From the NCBI RefSeq assembly GCF_000014145.1, contig NC_008255.1:1489501-1553500 (forward strand): DNA of 64,000 nt, read 5' to 3'. Shown here piece by piece: positions 52,959 to 61,517 of the stretch. Position numbers and translations under genes: made by a program. The notes under the pieces are model-generated. The model was given only the letters and a program-made list of their open reading frames with translations, did not search any database and was not told where the DNA came from. Source of the stretch: Cytophaga hutchinsonii ATCC 33406 (lineage in GTDB: Bacteria > Bacteroidota > Bacteroidia > Cytophagales > Cytophagaceae). Each line of letters opens with the position of its first letter. Position 1 is the first letter of the stretch.

Positions 52959-54599
52959 ATGAAATTTACCTTAAAATTTTTTCTGTATCTGATTTTGTTA
53001 TGCGTTTTCGGTATGCTTCTGTTTTCTTTTATCTCTGGATACGAAGGATGTATGCATTATCTGATTAATGCGATTGGAGAAGCTGCACGTGCTGACAAAA
53101 TCATGGAGCTGGTAGCACCGGATAAATTTTTAATTCTGCAAAGTATTGGGATCTTCTGTATAGTAGTACTTGCATCTATTCTGGTTCTCTTTGAAAAAAT
53201 ATGGAGCCAGGCTGCAGCAGTTTTTATCTATTTTAAAAGACAGATTCAGCTACTTGTGACAGATCTTTTATACACAGAAGTTAAATGGGTATTAGTTATA
53301 CCATTAATCAGTTCTGTTTTTTTTGCGGTATCAATGCCCGTGTCTTATGATGAAGCCTGGACTTACCTGCAATTTACCGCGAAGTCTCCATTGGCATCCT
53401 TATGTTATTATCCGGCTCCGAATAATCACGTATTACATTCATTGATCACAAACGTTACCCGATACATACCATTTTTCAATCCCTTATTATGTCTCAGAAT
53501 TTCAAGCATTGCCGTTTCATTTTTCTGCTGGTTGATTTGTTTCTCTTTTATTAAAAAATATTATTCTAAAAACAGTTCGTTACTTATAGTAGGTATAGCT
53601 TCTATGCTTTTTATGTCTGTATATTACAGTTACATGTCCAGAGGGTATGGTCTGGTGCTGTTATTCTTTATCGTATCACTATATGCAGCATACAATATTA
53701 TTTTTAATGCAGACCAGACAAGACATTGGTTGATTTTTAGTATAAGTAATGTGCTGGGGTTTTTTACCATGCCGTCTTTTTTATATGTGTTTATTATTCT
53801 GAACCTGGTTATTTTATTGAATAATGGGTTACGAATCAAAAAACAGTTTTTCAGTAATGCAGCAGTTTTAGCTGTTGTGTTTGTGTTGTATTTGCCTATA
53901 ATCATCATCAATGGCATTGGAGCGCTTACCAATAATCAGTTTGTAAAACCAATTGCCAGAACGGAAGTACTCGAAAAGCTTCCGGATTTTTTCAGCCGGA
54001 TGATCTCAGAAATTACTGGTGTACACTATCTGGTTATTCTTTTGTTTATCCTGATATCCATACTGATGCTTATTAAAAACAAAATGAAATTCGAGTTGAT
54101 TTTACTCGTTGTTTTTCTTTTGGCACCTGCAATTTTGTTGATCGGCCATGCGGTCATTCCTTTTCCAAGAACGTTTAATTATTACGCCTTCGTTTTCGTA
54201 TTTGCTATGGTTATTCCTTTTGGGAGCGTATTGGGAAAAAAATCTGTTGGGTACATATTGCTGATAACGCTATGTATTCAAAGTGCCTGCTTTTTTAATT
54301 TTTACTATTCGATTGAAAAATATGAAGGCTTTAATATATCGTATCACGAAATAAATAAAAAGATAACCGGCCGGGGAAGCTATTTTTTTACAACCGTTCT
54401 ATTTGAAACGAATTTTTTATTTGAGAATAAAACGCAGGGGTACGAAGCCGAAAAACTGGAATTTCACTTCCCTCAAATTAATGTGGATGCAGATACCTTG
54501 AAAGGATTTGATTATTACATTGTAGATAAGCAATACGATTTTACTAAAATAAAGAAACCTGCTTATTCTGACAGCCGCACAAACGTATACGTAAAGTAG
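52959..54599 (+). CDS. GT-C fold (PMT/ArnT-like) membrane glycosyltransferase
   Basis: 546 aa with about eleven membrane helices. Tyr-Asp-Glu-Ala-Trp-Thr-Tyr after the third helix is the acidic first-loop motif of GT39/GT83-like enzymes, with Asn-His-Val-Leu-His following. A short soluble C-terminal domain follows. Such proteins move sugars from lipid carriers; donor and acceptor unknown. It ends 9 bp before the convergent moeA. Confidence 0.78.
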   Translation: MKFTLKFFLYLILLCVFGMLLFSFISGYEGCMHYLINAIGEAARADKIMELVAPDKFLILQSIGIFCIVVLASILVLFEKIWSQAAAVFIYFKRQIQLLVTDLLYTEVKWVLVIPLISSVFFAVSMPVSYDEAWTYLQFTAKSPLASLCYYPAPNNHVLHSLITNVTRYIPFFNPLLCLRISSIAVSFFCWLICFSFIKKYYSKNSSLLIVGIASMLFMSVYYSYMSRGYGLVLLFFIVSLYAAYNIIFNADQTRHWLIFSISNVLGFFTMPSFLYVFIILNLVILLNNGLRIKKQFFSNAAVLAVVFVLYLPIIIINGIGALTNNQFVKPIARTEVLEKLPDFFSRMISEITGVHYLVILLFILISILMLIKNKMKFELILLVVFLLAPAILLIGHAVIPFPRTFNYYAFVFVFAMVIPFGSVLGKKSVGYILLITLCIQSACFFNFYYSIEKYEGFNISYHEINKKITGRGSYFFTTVLFETNFLFENKTQGYEAEKLEFHFPQINVDADTLKGFDYYIVDKQYDFTKIKKPAYSDSRTNVYVK

Positions 54600-54608
54600 G
54601 CGTATTGA

Positions 54609-55802
54609 TTACCAGTTGATCATCCATGGATAATAATCAACGGTGTCGCCAGCTTCTAATTTTTCTTTTTGTGCCTGATGACGTATCATACCTGTGCTGG
54701 ATAAGGAAGCAGAAATATCACCCGATCCGTTGTGTTTTTTAACACATACGCCATGTATATTTTCGTCGGCAACAATGAATTCATCGAAAGAAATTTTCTT
54801 TAAGCGTTCGTGGGTAAGTATTTTGTGTATGAATGTTTTATCCCGGTTATTAAAGCAGGCGCGGATAAATGGTTCAACAAAAACTTTAACTCCAATCTGA
54901 ACAGAAAACGGATTTCCGGGTAAACCGAAAGCAATGCAGCCAGTAGGATGTGTGCCAAACCAAATGGGTTTTCCAGGGCGTATTTCAACTTTATGAAAGT
55001 GACATGTAAATCCGCAGGCGAGCAGCGCCTCGGGTACAAGGTCTGCGGCACCAGCCGATACGCCGCCTGTAAGTATAAGGATGTTTGAATGTTTGCCCGC
55101 TTCTATTTGTGTTACCAATGCTTCCATGGTATCTTGAGCTGAACGCATGTTAATCGTTACCGGATAGTCTTTTAACAGTGAGCGTATCGTAAAAGAATTT
55201 GAATCACGAATTTGCCAGGCAGCTAATACATCAGTTGATGGTTCAGTAATTTCATTGCCGGTGCGTAAAATGGTAGCTGTTAAAAAGCCATAAGAAGGAA
55301 CAAATCCATATCCGAGCGAAGCAAGTGTACTGACATGCTGCGGTGTTATGCGCATTCCCTTTGTTAAAACAACGGTATCCTTTAAAATATCTTCCCCTTC
55401 CTTTGCAATGTTTTGCATACGTGTAAACGTGAGTCCTTTTCTGAAATAGATATGATTGTTTTGTGCAGAAATATCTTCTACCCGTACAAGCATATTTAAT
55501 TGCTTTGGTACGGGTGCACCTGTCATGATCCACACACACTCAAACGCCTGAATGTCTTTTTGCCACATTTCTCCGGCAAAAATACTTCCGGCTATCTGAT
55601 AAGATTCTTTAACAGGAGAGATACCATCCCAGTAAAAGGCAATACCGTCCACCGCGGCTCTGTTAAAGGGCGGGTAATTTCTATCGGCAGAAATGTCGGC
55701 AGAATAAAAATTCCCGATGCTTTCAAGCAAGGGGATTTGTGTAGGTGTTGTTTCAAGTTTTTTACTTAGAACGGTTTTTTGTGCATCATCAAAGGATATC
55801 AT
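54609..55802 (-). CDS. moeA: Molybdopterin molybdotransferase MoeA
   Basis: 397 aa. Pro-Pro-Phe-Asn-Arg-Ala-Ala-Val-Asp-Gly near residue 40, Met-Thr-Gly-Ala-Pro-Val-Pro near 92, Leu-Thr-Gly-Gly-Val-Ser-Ala-Gly near 240, and Phe-Gly-Leu-Pro-Gly-Asn-Pro-Phe-Ser-Val near 296 are present. Inserts molybdate into adenylylated molybdopterin. 1 bp after the moaCB stop, so co-translated. Confidence 0.95.
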   Translation of the reverse strand: MISFDDAQKTVLSKKLETTPTQIPLLESIGNFYSADISADRNYPPFNRAAVDGIAFYWDGISPVKESYQIAGSIFAGEMWQKDIQAFECVWIMTGAPVPKQLNMLVRVEDISAQNNHIYFRKGLTFTRMQNIAKEGEDILKDTVVLTKGMRITPQHVSTLASLGYGFVPSYGFLTATILRTGNEITEPSTDVLAAWQIRDSNSFTIRSLLKDYPVTINMRSAQDTMEALVTQIEAGKHSNILILTGGVSAGAADLVPEALLACGFTCHFHKVEIRPGKPIWFGTHPTGCIAFGLPGNPFSVQIGVKVFVEPFIRACFNNRDKTFIHKILTHERLKKISFDEFIVADENIHGVCVKKHNGSGDISASLSSTGMIRHQAQKEKLEAGDTVDYYPWMINW

Positions 55803-55803
55803 A

Positions 55804-56751
55804 TTAATGCCCTCCGCCTTTCATCATTTTGCGGGCGTGAAATACGGCCGGCATAATTGCTTCCAGGCATTCGCGCACACCATTGCTGCTGCCGGGTAAG
55901 GTAACAATGAGTGTTTCATTGATTGCACCGGCAACCGCTCTGGACATCATCGCCAGCGGCGTACGCATTTGTCCGTACACACGCATTGCTTCGGCGATAC
56001 CGTCTGCATCACGTTCCAATAATTCTTTTACCGCTTCAACCGTTTTATCTCTTGGCCCCAGACCCGTGCCTCCGGTAGTAAAGATATAAGCATAATCTTC
56101 GTTTACCCAAGCACGTATTTTTTCCTGAATATGAATCCGCTCATCAGGTACAATATCATAGGCTGCAGCAGTGATGCCATGTTCGTTTAAGATTTCGATT
56201 ATTTTTTTTCCGGAACGGTCTTCGCGTTTACCTTCAAAAGTAGAATCGGAACAAACCAATACGGCGCATTTAGGCGGTGTATTGAAATATTTCTGTCCGC
56301 TTTTTCCACCTGTTTTTTCAAGCAAACGGATAGGGCCAATGCTTAAATGCTTATCAATGTTTTTTAACAGGTCATATACCGTTAAGGCTGCAATTGAAAT
56401 ACCCGTTAAGGCTTCAATCTCAATACCTGTTCTGCCGATTGATTTTATTTCTGAACGGATCACAACACCATATAAGCCATCCAGCGGAATGGCTAATTCT
56501 TGCTGATGTTTTACAGGATCAAGAATTTCAAATTCAACAGACATGCCATCTATACCCACCGGGTGGCAATGCGGAATAAGCTGTGATGTATTTTTTGCGG
56601 CTAAAAATGCAGCCGCACGCGCAACATCAAACATATTGCCTTTGGGTAAGGTATCGTTTTTTATGTGATCAACCGTTGAGGCCGAACAGGTAACCATGCC
56701 GATGCCTGTTGCTGTACGTAGAGTAATCTGTTTTCCGCTGATGTCACGCAT
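55804..56751 (-). CDS. moaCB: Bifunctional MoaC-MoaB/MogA protein
   Basis: 315 aa, two domains. Residues 1-150 are MoaC: Asp-Ile-Ser-Gly-Lys, Asn-Met-Phe-Asp-Val-Ala-Arg, Ile-Pro-His-Cys-His-Pro. They make cPMP with MoaA. Residues about 160-315 are MoaB/MogA: Thr-Thr-Gly-Gly-Thr-Gly-Leu-Gly-Pro-Arg-Asp and Leu-Pro-Gly-Ser. They probably adenylylate molybdopterin for MoeA. First gene of the minus-strand unit with moeA. A TACGTA lies 35 bp upstream. Confidence 0.94.
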   Translation of the reverse strand: MRDISGKQITLRTATGIGMVTCSASTVDHIKNDTLPKGNMFDVARAAAFLAAKNTSQLIPHCHPVGIDGMSVEFEILDPVKHQQELAIPLDGLYGVVIRSEIKSIGRTGIEIEALTGISIAALTVYDLLKNIDKHLSIGPIRLLEKTGGKSGQKYFNTPPKCAVLVCSDSTFEGKREDRSGKKIIEILNEHGITAAAYDIVPDERIHIQEKIRAWVNEDYAYIFTTGGTGLGPRDKTVEAVKELLERDADGIAEAMRVYGQMRTPLAMMSRAVAGAINETLIVTLPGSSNGVRECLEAIMPAVFHARKMMKGGGH

Positions 56752-56785
56752 AGGACGTAATTAGTGTTAGGTAATATGTGCTAAG

Positions 56786-56791
56786 TACGTA
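56786..56791. promoter_or_regulatory. TACGTA site upstream of moaCB
   Basis: A single copy (AAGTACGTAGT) 35 bp before the moaCB start. The position is similar to the promoter-proximal sites of narK and nirB, but one copy alone is weak evidence. Confidence 0.35.
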
Positions 56792-56998
56792 GTATTCAGC
56801 TTTAATAGCAAGCCTTAACTTGGACAAATTCCAAATAACAAAAAAACAATTACAACAGCTAAAATTACTTGATTCAATCAATGGATCACGGATTTGTTTT
56901 TCTCCGTTTGGAATTTGTTTTTTGTTATTTGGAATTTATAAATATTGTAATCCTGTTTTCCTGTAATGCTTTAATTGTGTCTCCGATAGCAAATAAAA

Positions 56999-57025
56999 GG
57001 CGGTGACGCCCTTTTCGCCACCGCC
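56999..57025 (-). terminator. Terminator of the nirBD operon
   Basis: A GC-rich 10-bp stem with one mismatch (56999-57008 with 57016-57025), followed on the minus strand by TTTTATTT, 33 bp after the nirD stop. Confidence 0.75.
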
Positions 57026-57057
57026 CCAACTAAACCAATTCCAGAAAAGAAGTTAAA

Positions 57058-57417
57058 TTATTCATTCAGGCCAATAAAAATTAAACCGTCTTCTACTTTG
57101 ATTGGATAGGTCTTTATAGTATAGTCATCACCCGACATACAATGACCATCTTTTAATGAAAATGATTTTTTATGAAAGGGACAGGCTACTTTAGGTTCTT
57201 CACTCATGTCACCAATCATTCCACGGGAAAGAATCATCTGCTGTTTATGCGGACAAAGATTATCCGTTGCAAACCATTCATCGCGGCGCGTAAAATTAAA
57301 TATTGCAATCTGTTTTCCTTGTATCATGGCACATGCGCCGCCGTTTTCAGGTACGTCTGTAATAGTTCCGGCTTTATACCAGGTAGTATCTGTAAGAGTT
57401 GTTGTTACATTGTTCAT
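57058..57417 (-). CDS. nirD: Nitrite reductase small subunit NirD (Rieske-type)
   Basis: 119 aa. A Rieske [2Fe-2S] domain with Cys-Pro-His-Lys near residue 50 and Cys-Pro-Phe-His-Lys near 80. Works with NirB in NADH-dependent nitrite reduction to ammonium. 22 bp downstream of nirB. Confidence 0.95.
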   Translation of the reverse strand: MNNVTTTLTDTTWYKAGTITDVPENGGACAMIQGKQIAIFNFTRRDEWFATDNLCPHKQQMILSRGMIGDMSEEPKVACPFHKKSFSLKDGHCMSGDDYTIKTYPIKVEDGLIFIGLNE

Positions 57418-57439
57418 ACGACTAAAGGATTTAGGATAA

Positions 57440-59953
57440 TTACGCTTTCCAGTTTGCTGGTTTTTTTTGTGTACGCATTTCTACAAATGCCATTGTTTCA
57501 TCTGCTTCTTCTGAATTAATGAATGTGTTAAAACGTTTTCTTAATTCCGGATTTTCAACAACTTCTTTCCATTCACAATGATAAGTATCAACAAGCAGTT
57601 GCAGTTCTTTCTCAAACTGGCTGCACATACCAAGACTATCGTTGATAATTACATCGCGCAAATAATCCATGCCGCCTTCTAATTTATTTAACCATGTTGC
57701 TGTGCGCATTAATGGTTCTGCCGTGCGGATATAGAATATCATGATACGGTCTATGTATCGGATGCATGTTTCATCATCCAGGTCTGAAGCAAATAATAGT
57801 GCGTGCTGAGGTTTTGCACCACCGTTGCCGCATACATATAAGTTCCATCCCTTATCGGTAGCAATGATGCCAAAGTCTTTGCTTTGAGCTTCTGCGCATT
57901 CACGTACACAACCCGATACAGCCATCTTTACTTTATGCGGAGATCGGATACCTTTGTACCGGTCTTCAATGCGGATCGCATAAGAAACAGCATCCTGTAC
58001 GCCAAACCTGCACCACGTTGACCCGACACAACTTTTTACCGTACGCAATGATTTACCGTATGCATGTCCGCTTTCAAAACCCGCATGGATCAGTTCTTCC
58101 CAGATATCCGGCAATTGATGAACCGGCGCACCGAACAAGTCGATCCGCTGTCCGCCGGTAATTTTACAATAGAGATCGTATTTCTTCGCTACTTCACCCA
58201 GTACAATGAGTTTATCTGCCGTTATTTCTCCGCCTGCCACACGTGGTACAACCGAGTAAGTACCGCCTTTCTGCAGGTTGGCTAAAAAGCGGTCGTTTGA
58301 GTCCTGTATCGTGGCCTGTTTTAAAATAACTTCATTCCAGACACTTGCTAAGATTGAACCGATTGCCGGTTTACAGATCTCGCAGCCATCGCCTTTTCCA
58401 GCTTCATTGAGAATAACATCGTAACTTTTATATTCATTGATCTTTATCAGATCCAATAATTCCTGACGGGAATAATCAAAGTGTTCGCAGAGCACTTTTT
58501 TAATCACCTTGCCTTGAGATTTTAATGTCTCGGAAATTAAATCATTCACCATCGGCACACAGCCACCGCAGCCTGTTCCGGCTTTGGTACATTTTTTCAT
58601 GCCCGGAAGATCTGTTACGTGTTGATCCGTTACCGCGCAGCAGATCATGCCTTTCGTAACACCTTCGCATGAACAGATCAATGCTTCATCGGGGAGGCTC
58701 ATCACGCCTGCATTACCTCCTTCAGACCTGCCTTCACCACGGGAGCCCAGAATCAGATCTTCCGGGTCCGGTGGTAAAGCCATCTTGTTAGTAACCATCT
58801 GCAGCAACATGTTATAGCTTTCAGCATCACCCACTAATATCCCACCTATAACACGTTTTTTATCGGCAGATAAATTTAAACGCTTGTAAATTCCTTTGTC
58901 TTTATTTTCATATGTAATTGTAACAGAACCTTCTTCGGTACCAAATGCATCACCAAAGCTTGCAACATCTACACCAATTAATTTCAATTTGGTAGACATA
59001 TCAAACGATCTGAATGCTTTGCTGTGTTCATGGATCAGATTCTCCGCCACTACTTCAGCCATTTCATAACCCGGTGCAACCAATCCATAGATCATACCCC
59101 AATGCAAAGCACATTCACCAATGGCATAAATGTTCGGGTCAGATGTCTGAAGTGCATCATTTACTTCAATACCACCTCTGGGACCTACCGTTAAACCTGC
59201 TTTCTTAGCAATTTCGTCTCTTGGTTTAATCCCGGCAGAAATTACAACCATATCCAATTCCAGACGCGTATCATCAGCAAACTGCATAGCTGTTACTGCT
59301 GCATCACCATCGAAGTACGAAGTTGTTTTATTTAAGTGAATGGATAAACCGAGTGATTCTAATTTTTGCTGAAGTATTTTAGAACCGGCCTCATCCAGCT
59401 GACGAGGCATTAACCGCGGCGCAAACTCGATCACATGGGGCTTCAATCCTAAGTCCAGTAAGGCTTTCGCAGCTTCCAGACCTAATAAGCCGCCGCCGAT
59501 TACAGCACCCACCTTTGATTTTTCCGCCTGCTTGATCATCATCTCCAGATCTTCAATCGTGCGGTATACAAAGATGCCGTCTTTCTCAACACCTTTAATA
59601 GGTGGAACAAAAGCAGCAGACCCGGTGGCAAGTATTAATTTATCATACGTATAGACAGCACCTGAAAAGGTAGTAACAGATTTCTGTTCCCGATCTATAG
59701 ATACAACCGGATTACCTAACACAAGGTTAATGTTGTTTGCCGCATACCATTCTTTCGGAGCCATTGTTAAATGATCTGCAGAACGTGTGCTGAAGTATTC
59801 ACTTAAGTGAACCCGGTCATAGGCTGGTCTTGGTTCTTCTCCAAGTACGGTAATGGTGAAGTTTCCAGAAGAATCTTTTTTCTTCAGCTTTTCGCAGAAC
59901 TTGTAGCCAACCATTCCATTGCCTACAACCAGTATGTGCGTTTCGTTTTTCAT
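57440..59953 (-). CDS. nirB: NADH-dependent assimilatory nitrite reductase large subunit NirB
   Basis: 837 aa, the usual length. FAD/NAD domains (residues 1-400, Val-Gly-Asn-Gly-Met-Val-Gly and Gly-Gly-Gly-Leu-Leu-Gly-Leu-Glu). Two BFD-like [2Fe-2S] domains follow (about 420-475, and 485-540 with a reduced Cys set). A ferredoxin-like half-domain (about 555-625) precedes the siroheme/4Fe-4S site Cys-Val-Gly-Ser-Thr-Trp-Cys and Cys-Val-Arg-Glu-Cys. Reduces nitrite to ammonium in the cytoplasm. Siroheme synthesis genes are not in this window. The promoter region has four TACGTA sites. Confidence 0.96.
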   Translation of the reverse strand: MKNETHILVVGNGMVGYKFCEKLKKKDSSGNFTITVLGEEPRPAYDRVHLSEYFSTRSADHLTMAPKEWYAANNINLVLGNPVVSIDREQKSVTTFSGAVYTYDKLILATGSAAFVPPIKGVEKDGIFVYRTIEDLEMMIKQAEKSKVGAVIGGGLLGLEAAKALLDLGLKPHVIEFAPRLMPRQLDEAGSKILQQKLESLGLSIHLNKTTSYFDGDAAVTAMQFADDTRLELDMVVISAGIKPRDEIAKKAGLTVGPRGGIEVNDALQTSDPNIYAIGECALHWGMIYGLVAPGYEMAEVVAENLIHEHSKAFRSFDMSTKLKLIGVDVASFGDAFGTEEGSVTITYENKDKGIYKRLNLSADKKRVIGGILVGDAESYNMLLQMVTNKMALPPDPEDLILGSRGEGRSEGGNAGVMSLPDEALICSCEGVTKGMICCAVTDQHVTDLPGMKKCTKAGTGCGGCVPMVNDLISETLKSQGKVIKKVLCEHFDYSRQELLDLIKINEYKSYDVILNEAGKGDGCEICKPAIGSILASVWNEVILKQATIQDSNDRFLANLQKGGTYSVVPRVAGGEITADKLIVLGEVAKKYDLYCKITGGQRIDLFGAPVHQLPDIWEELIHAGFESGHAYGKSLRTVKSCVGSTWCRFGVQDAVSYAIRIEDRYKGIRSPHKVKMAVSGCVRECAEAQSKDFGIIATDKGWNLYVCGNGGAKPQHALLFASDLDDETCIRYIDRIMIFYIRTAEPLMRTATWLNKLEGGMDYLRDVIINDSLGMCSQFEKELQLLVDTYHCEWKEVVENPELRKRFNTFINSEEADETMAFVEMRTQKKPANWKA

Positions 59954-59975
59954 AAGTAAAGGGACTAATGTTAAC

Positions 59976-60027
59976 TACGTAAGCAAAAGTACGTATAAAT
60001 TACGTAAATGCAAATATTTAGTACGTA
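59976..60027. promoter_or_regulatory. Four TACGTA sites in the nirB promoter region
   Basis: TACGTA starts at 59976, 59990, 60001 and 60022 (spacings 14, 11, 21 bp), again close to helical turns and bracketing the -7 element. The closest site begins 23 bp before the nirB start. The region is shared with the divergent folE. Confidence 0.75.
59984..59991 (-). promoter_or_regulatory. -7 promoter element of nirB
   Basis: Reads TACTTTTG on the minus strand (TAnnTTTG), 31 bp before the nirB start. It overlaps the TACGTA at 59990 by two bases, with the next TACGTA 2 bp downstream. Confidence 0.5.
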
Positions 60028-60246
60028 AATATACTTATTTTAAAAATGTCTTTAAATCAGGATAAACGCATAAAAAGAATCACTGAATCAGGATAAAATA
60101 AACACCAGAAGGAATTATAATAGTAGTATATGTGTTAACTTGTCGATCTATCTGATTAATGAACTACAAACTTTAGTTACGGAGATAGTAAATCAACAAA
60201 AGCAGATTACATTTTACAAGGAAGAACAGGTCATTGGTATACTTCC

Positions 60247-60930
60247 ATGAACTTAGTACATATGAAAATTACAAAAGCGGTACATATTGAAAAGGAAGAG
60301 CTGAATGATGATCATTATTCATCCAATCCGGAAACACCATTGCGGGTTGATGCATTTGAATTAGAGGATGATATCAAAGTGGAATTAATCAGCAGGAAAT
60401 TTAAGGATATCATGGAAATTCTTGGTTTGGATCTTTCTGATGATAGTTTGAAGGATACGCCGAACCGTGTAGCAAAAATGTATGTAAAGGAAATATTCAG
60501 CGGCTTGAATCCATTGAACAAACCAGCTGTGGCTTTGTTTGAAAATAAATACAAATACGATGAAATGATTCTGGAAAAGAACATTACATTTTATTCCAAC
60601 TGTGAGCATCATTTTGTTCCTATTATTGGAAAGGCTCATGTTGCTTACATTTCCAATGGAAAGGTAATTGGTTTGTCAAAACTCAACAGAATCGTTGATT
60701 ATTTTGCAAGACGCCCGCAAGTGCAGGAACGATTAACGGTACAGATTGCAAATGAATTGAAGTCTATTCTGGGAACAGAAGATGTTGCAATTGTACTGGA
60801 TGCAAAACATTTATGCGTTTCCATGCGCGGTGTGAAAGATGAAGCCAGCTCAACGGTTACGGCGCATTACTCCGGAAAGTTTAAAGAAGAAGGGGTTAAA
60901 AATGAATTCCTTGCATATATAAAGGACTAA
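60247..60930 (+). CDS. folE: GTP cyclohydrolase I
   Basis: 227 aa from the ATG at 60247 (ATG at 60262 equally possible). Asp-Thr-Pro-Asn-Arg-Val-Ala-Lys-Met-Tyr, the zinc/active-site Cys-Glu-His-His-Phe near residue 119, and Leu-Cys-Val-Ser-Met-Arg-Gly-Val with the second zinc Cys are present. Makes dihydroneopterin triphosphate for folate or tetrahydrobiopterin. Divergent from nirB; like MoaA it uses GTP. Confidence 0.96.
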   Translation: MNLVHMKITKAVHIEKEELNDDHYSSNPETPLRVDAFELEDDIKVELISRKFKDIMEILGLDLSDDSLKDTPNRVAKMYVKEIFSGLNPLNKPAVALFENKYKYDEMILEKNITFYSNCEHHFVPIIGKAHVAYISNGKVIGLSKLNRIVDYFARRPQVQERLTVQIANELKSILGTEDVAIVLDAKHLCVSMRGVKDEASSTVTAHYSGKFKEEGVKNEFLAYIKD

Positions 60931-60979
60931 TTGTATATTACTATTTTTAGAAAATATACAATTACAGAAAGCATAAGAG

Positions 60980-61438
60980 ATGTACAGACTGGAAAGAACA
61001 CAGCGTTTGCCGATTTCAATAGATGAAGCCTGGGATTTTTTTGCTTCCCCGGATAATCTGAAAAAAATAACACCTGCTTATATGGGGTTTGATATAAAAT
61101 CGGGAGGCGGTATACCGATGTATGCAGGCATGATTATAAAATATACCGTTAGACCGTTATTGGGGATACCGATGACGTGGGTAACAGAGATTACACATGT
61201 AGAGCCACAACGTTTTTTTGTAGATGAACAGCGTGTAGGGCCATATGCTATCTGGCACCACCAGCATCATTTTAAAGCTATTGAAAACGGGGTTGAAATG
61301 ACGGATATATTACATTATAAATTACCCTTTGGCATATTGGGAAATCTGGCTCACCCGTTTCTTGTGAAAAATAAGCTGGAAGAAATTTTCAACTTCCGTA
61401 ATAAAAAAATGGTTGAACTCTTTGGTACCTATAAATAG
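60980..61438 (+). CDS. SRPBCC (START-like) ligand-binding protein
   Basis: 152 aa. Begins Leu-Pro-Ile-Ser-Ile-Asp-Glu-Ala-Trp-Asp-Phe-Phe-Ala and continues with Pro-Asp-Asn-Leu-Lys-Lys-Ile-Thr-Pro, the usual SRPBCC entry. Trp-His-His-Gln-His-His-Phe in the middle strand is typical of this subgroup. Binds an unknown hydrophobic ligand; cytoplasmic. 49 bp downstream of folE. Confidence 0.87.
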   Translation: MYRLERTQRLPISIDEAWDFFASPDNLKKITPAYMGFDIKSGGGIPMYAGMIIKYTVRPLLGIPMTWVTEITHVEPQRFFVDEQRVGPYAIWHHQHHFKAIENGVEMTDILHYKLPFGILGNLAHPFLVKNKLEEIFNFRNKKMVELFGTYK

Positions 61439-61457
61439 ATACGAATCAAATGCTATA

Positions 61458-61501
61458 AAAAACAAAAAGAGACATCAAGTATGATGTCTCTTTTTGTTTT
61501 T
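61458..61501. terminator. Bidirectional terminator
   Basis: A perfect 20-bp stem (61458-61477 with 61482-61501), AGTA loop, A/T runs on both sides. It separates the SRPBCC gene from the convergent repeat protein. Confidence 0.92.
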
Positions 61502-61517
61502 ATCTGATCTGTATAGG

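Larger units (their letters stand above)
56752..57057. other. 306-bp spacer between moaCB and nirD
   Basis: No gene. It holds a TACGTA at 56786-56791, an AT-rich inverted repeat of about 22 bp with one base difference in the A-run (arms 56826-56849 and 56915-56937), and the nirBD terminator at 56999-57025. Confidence 0.6.
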
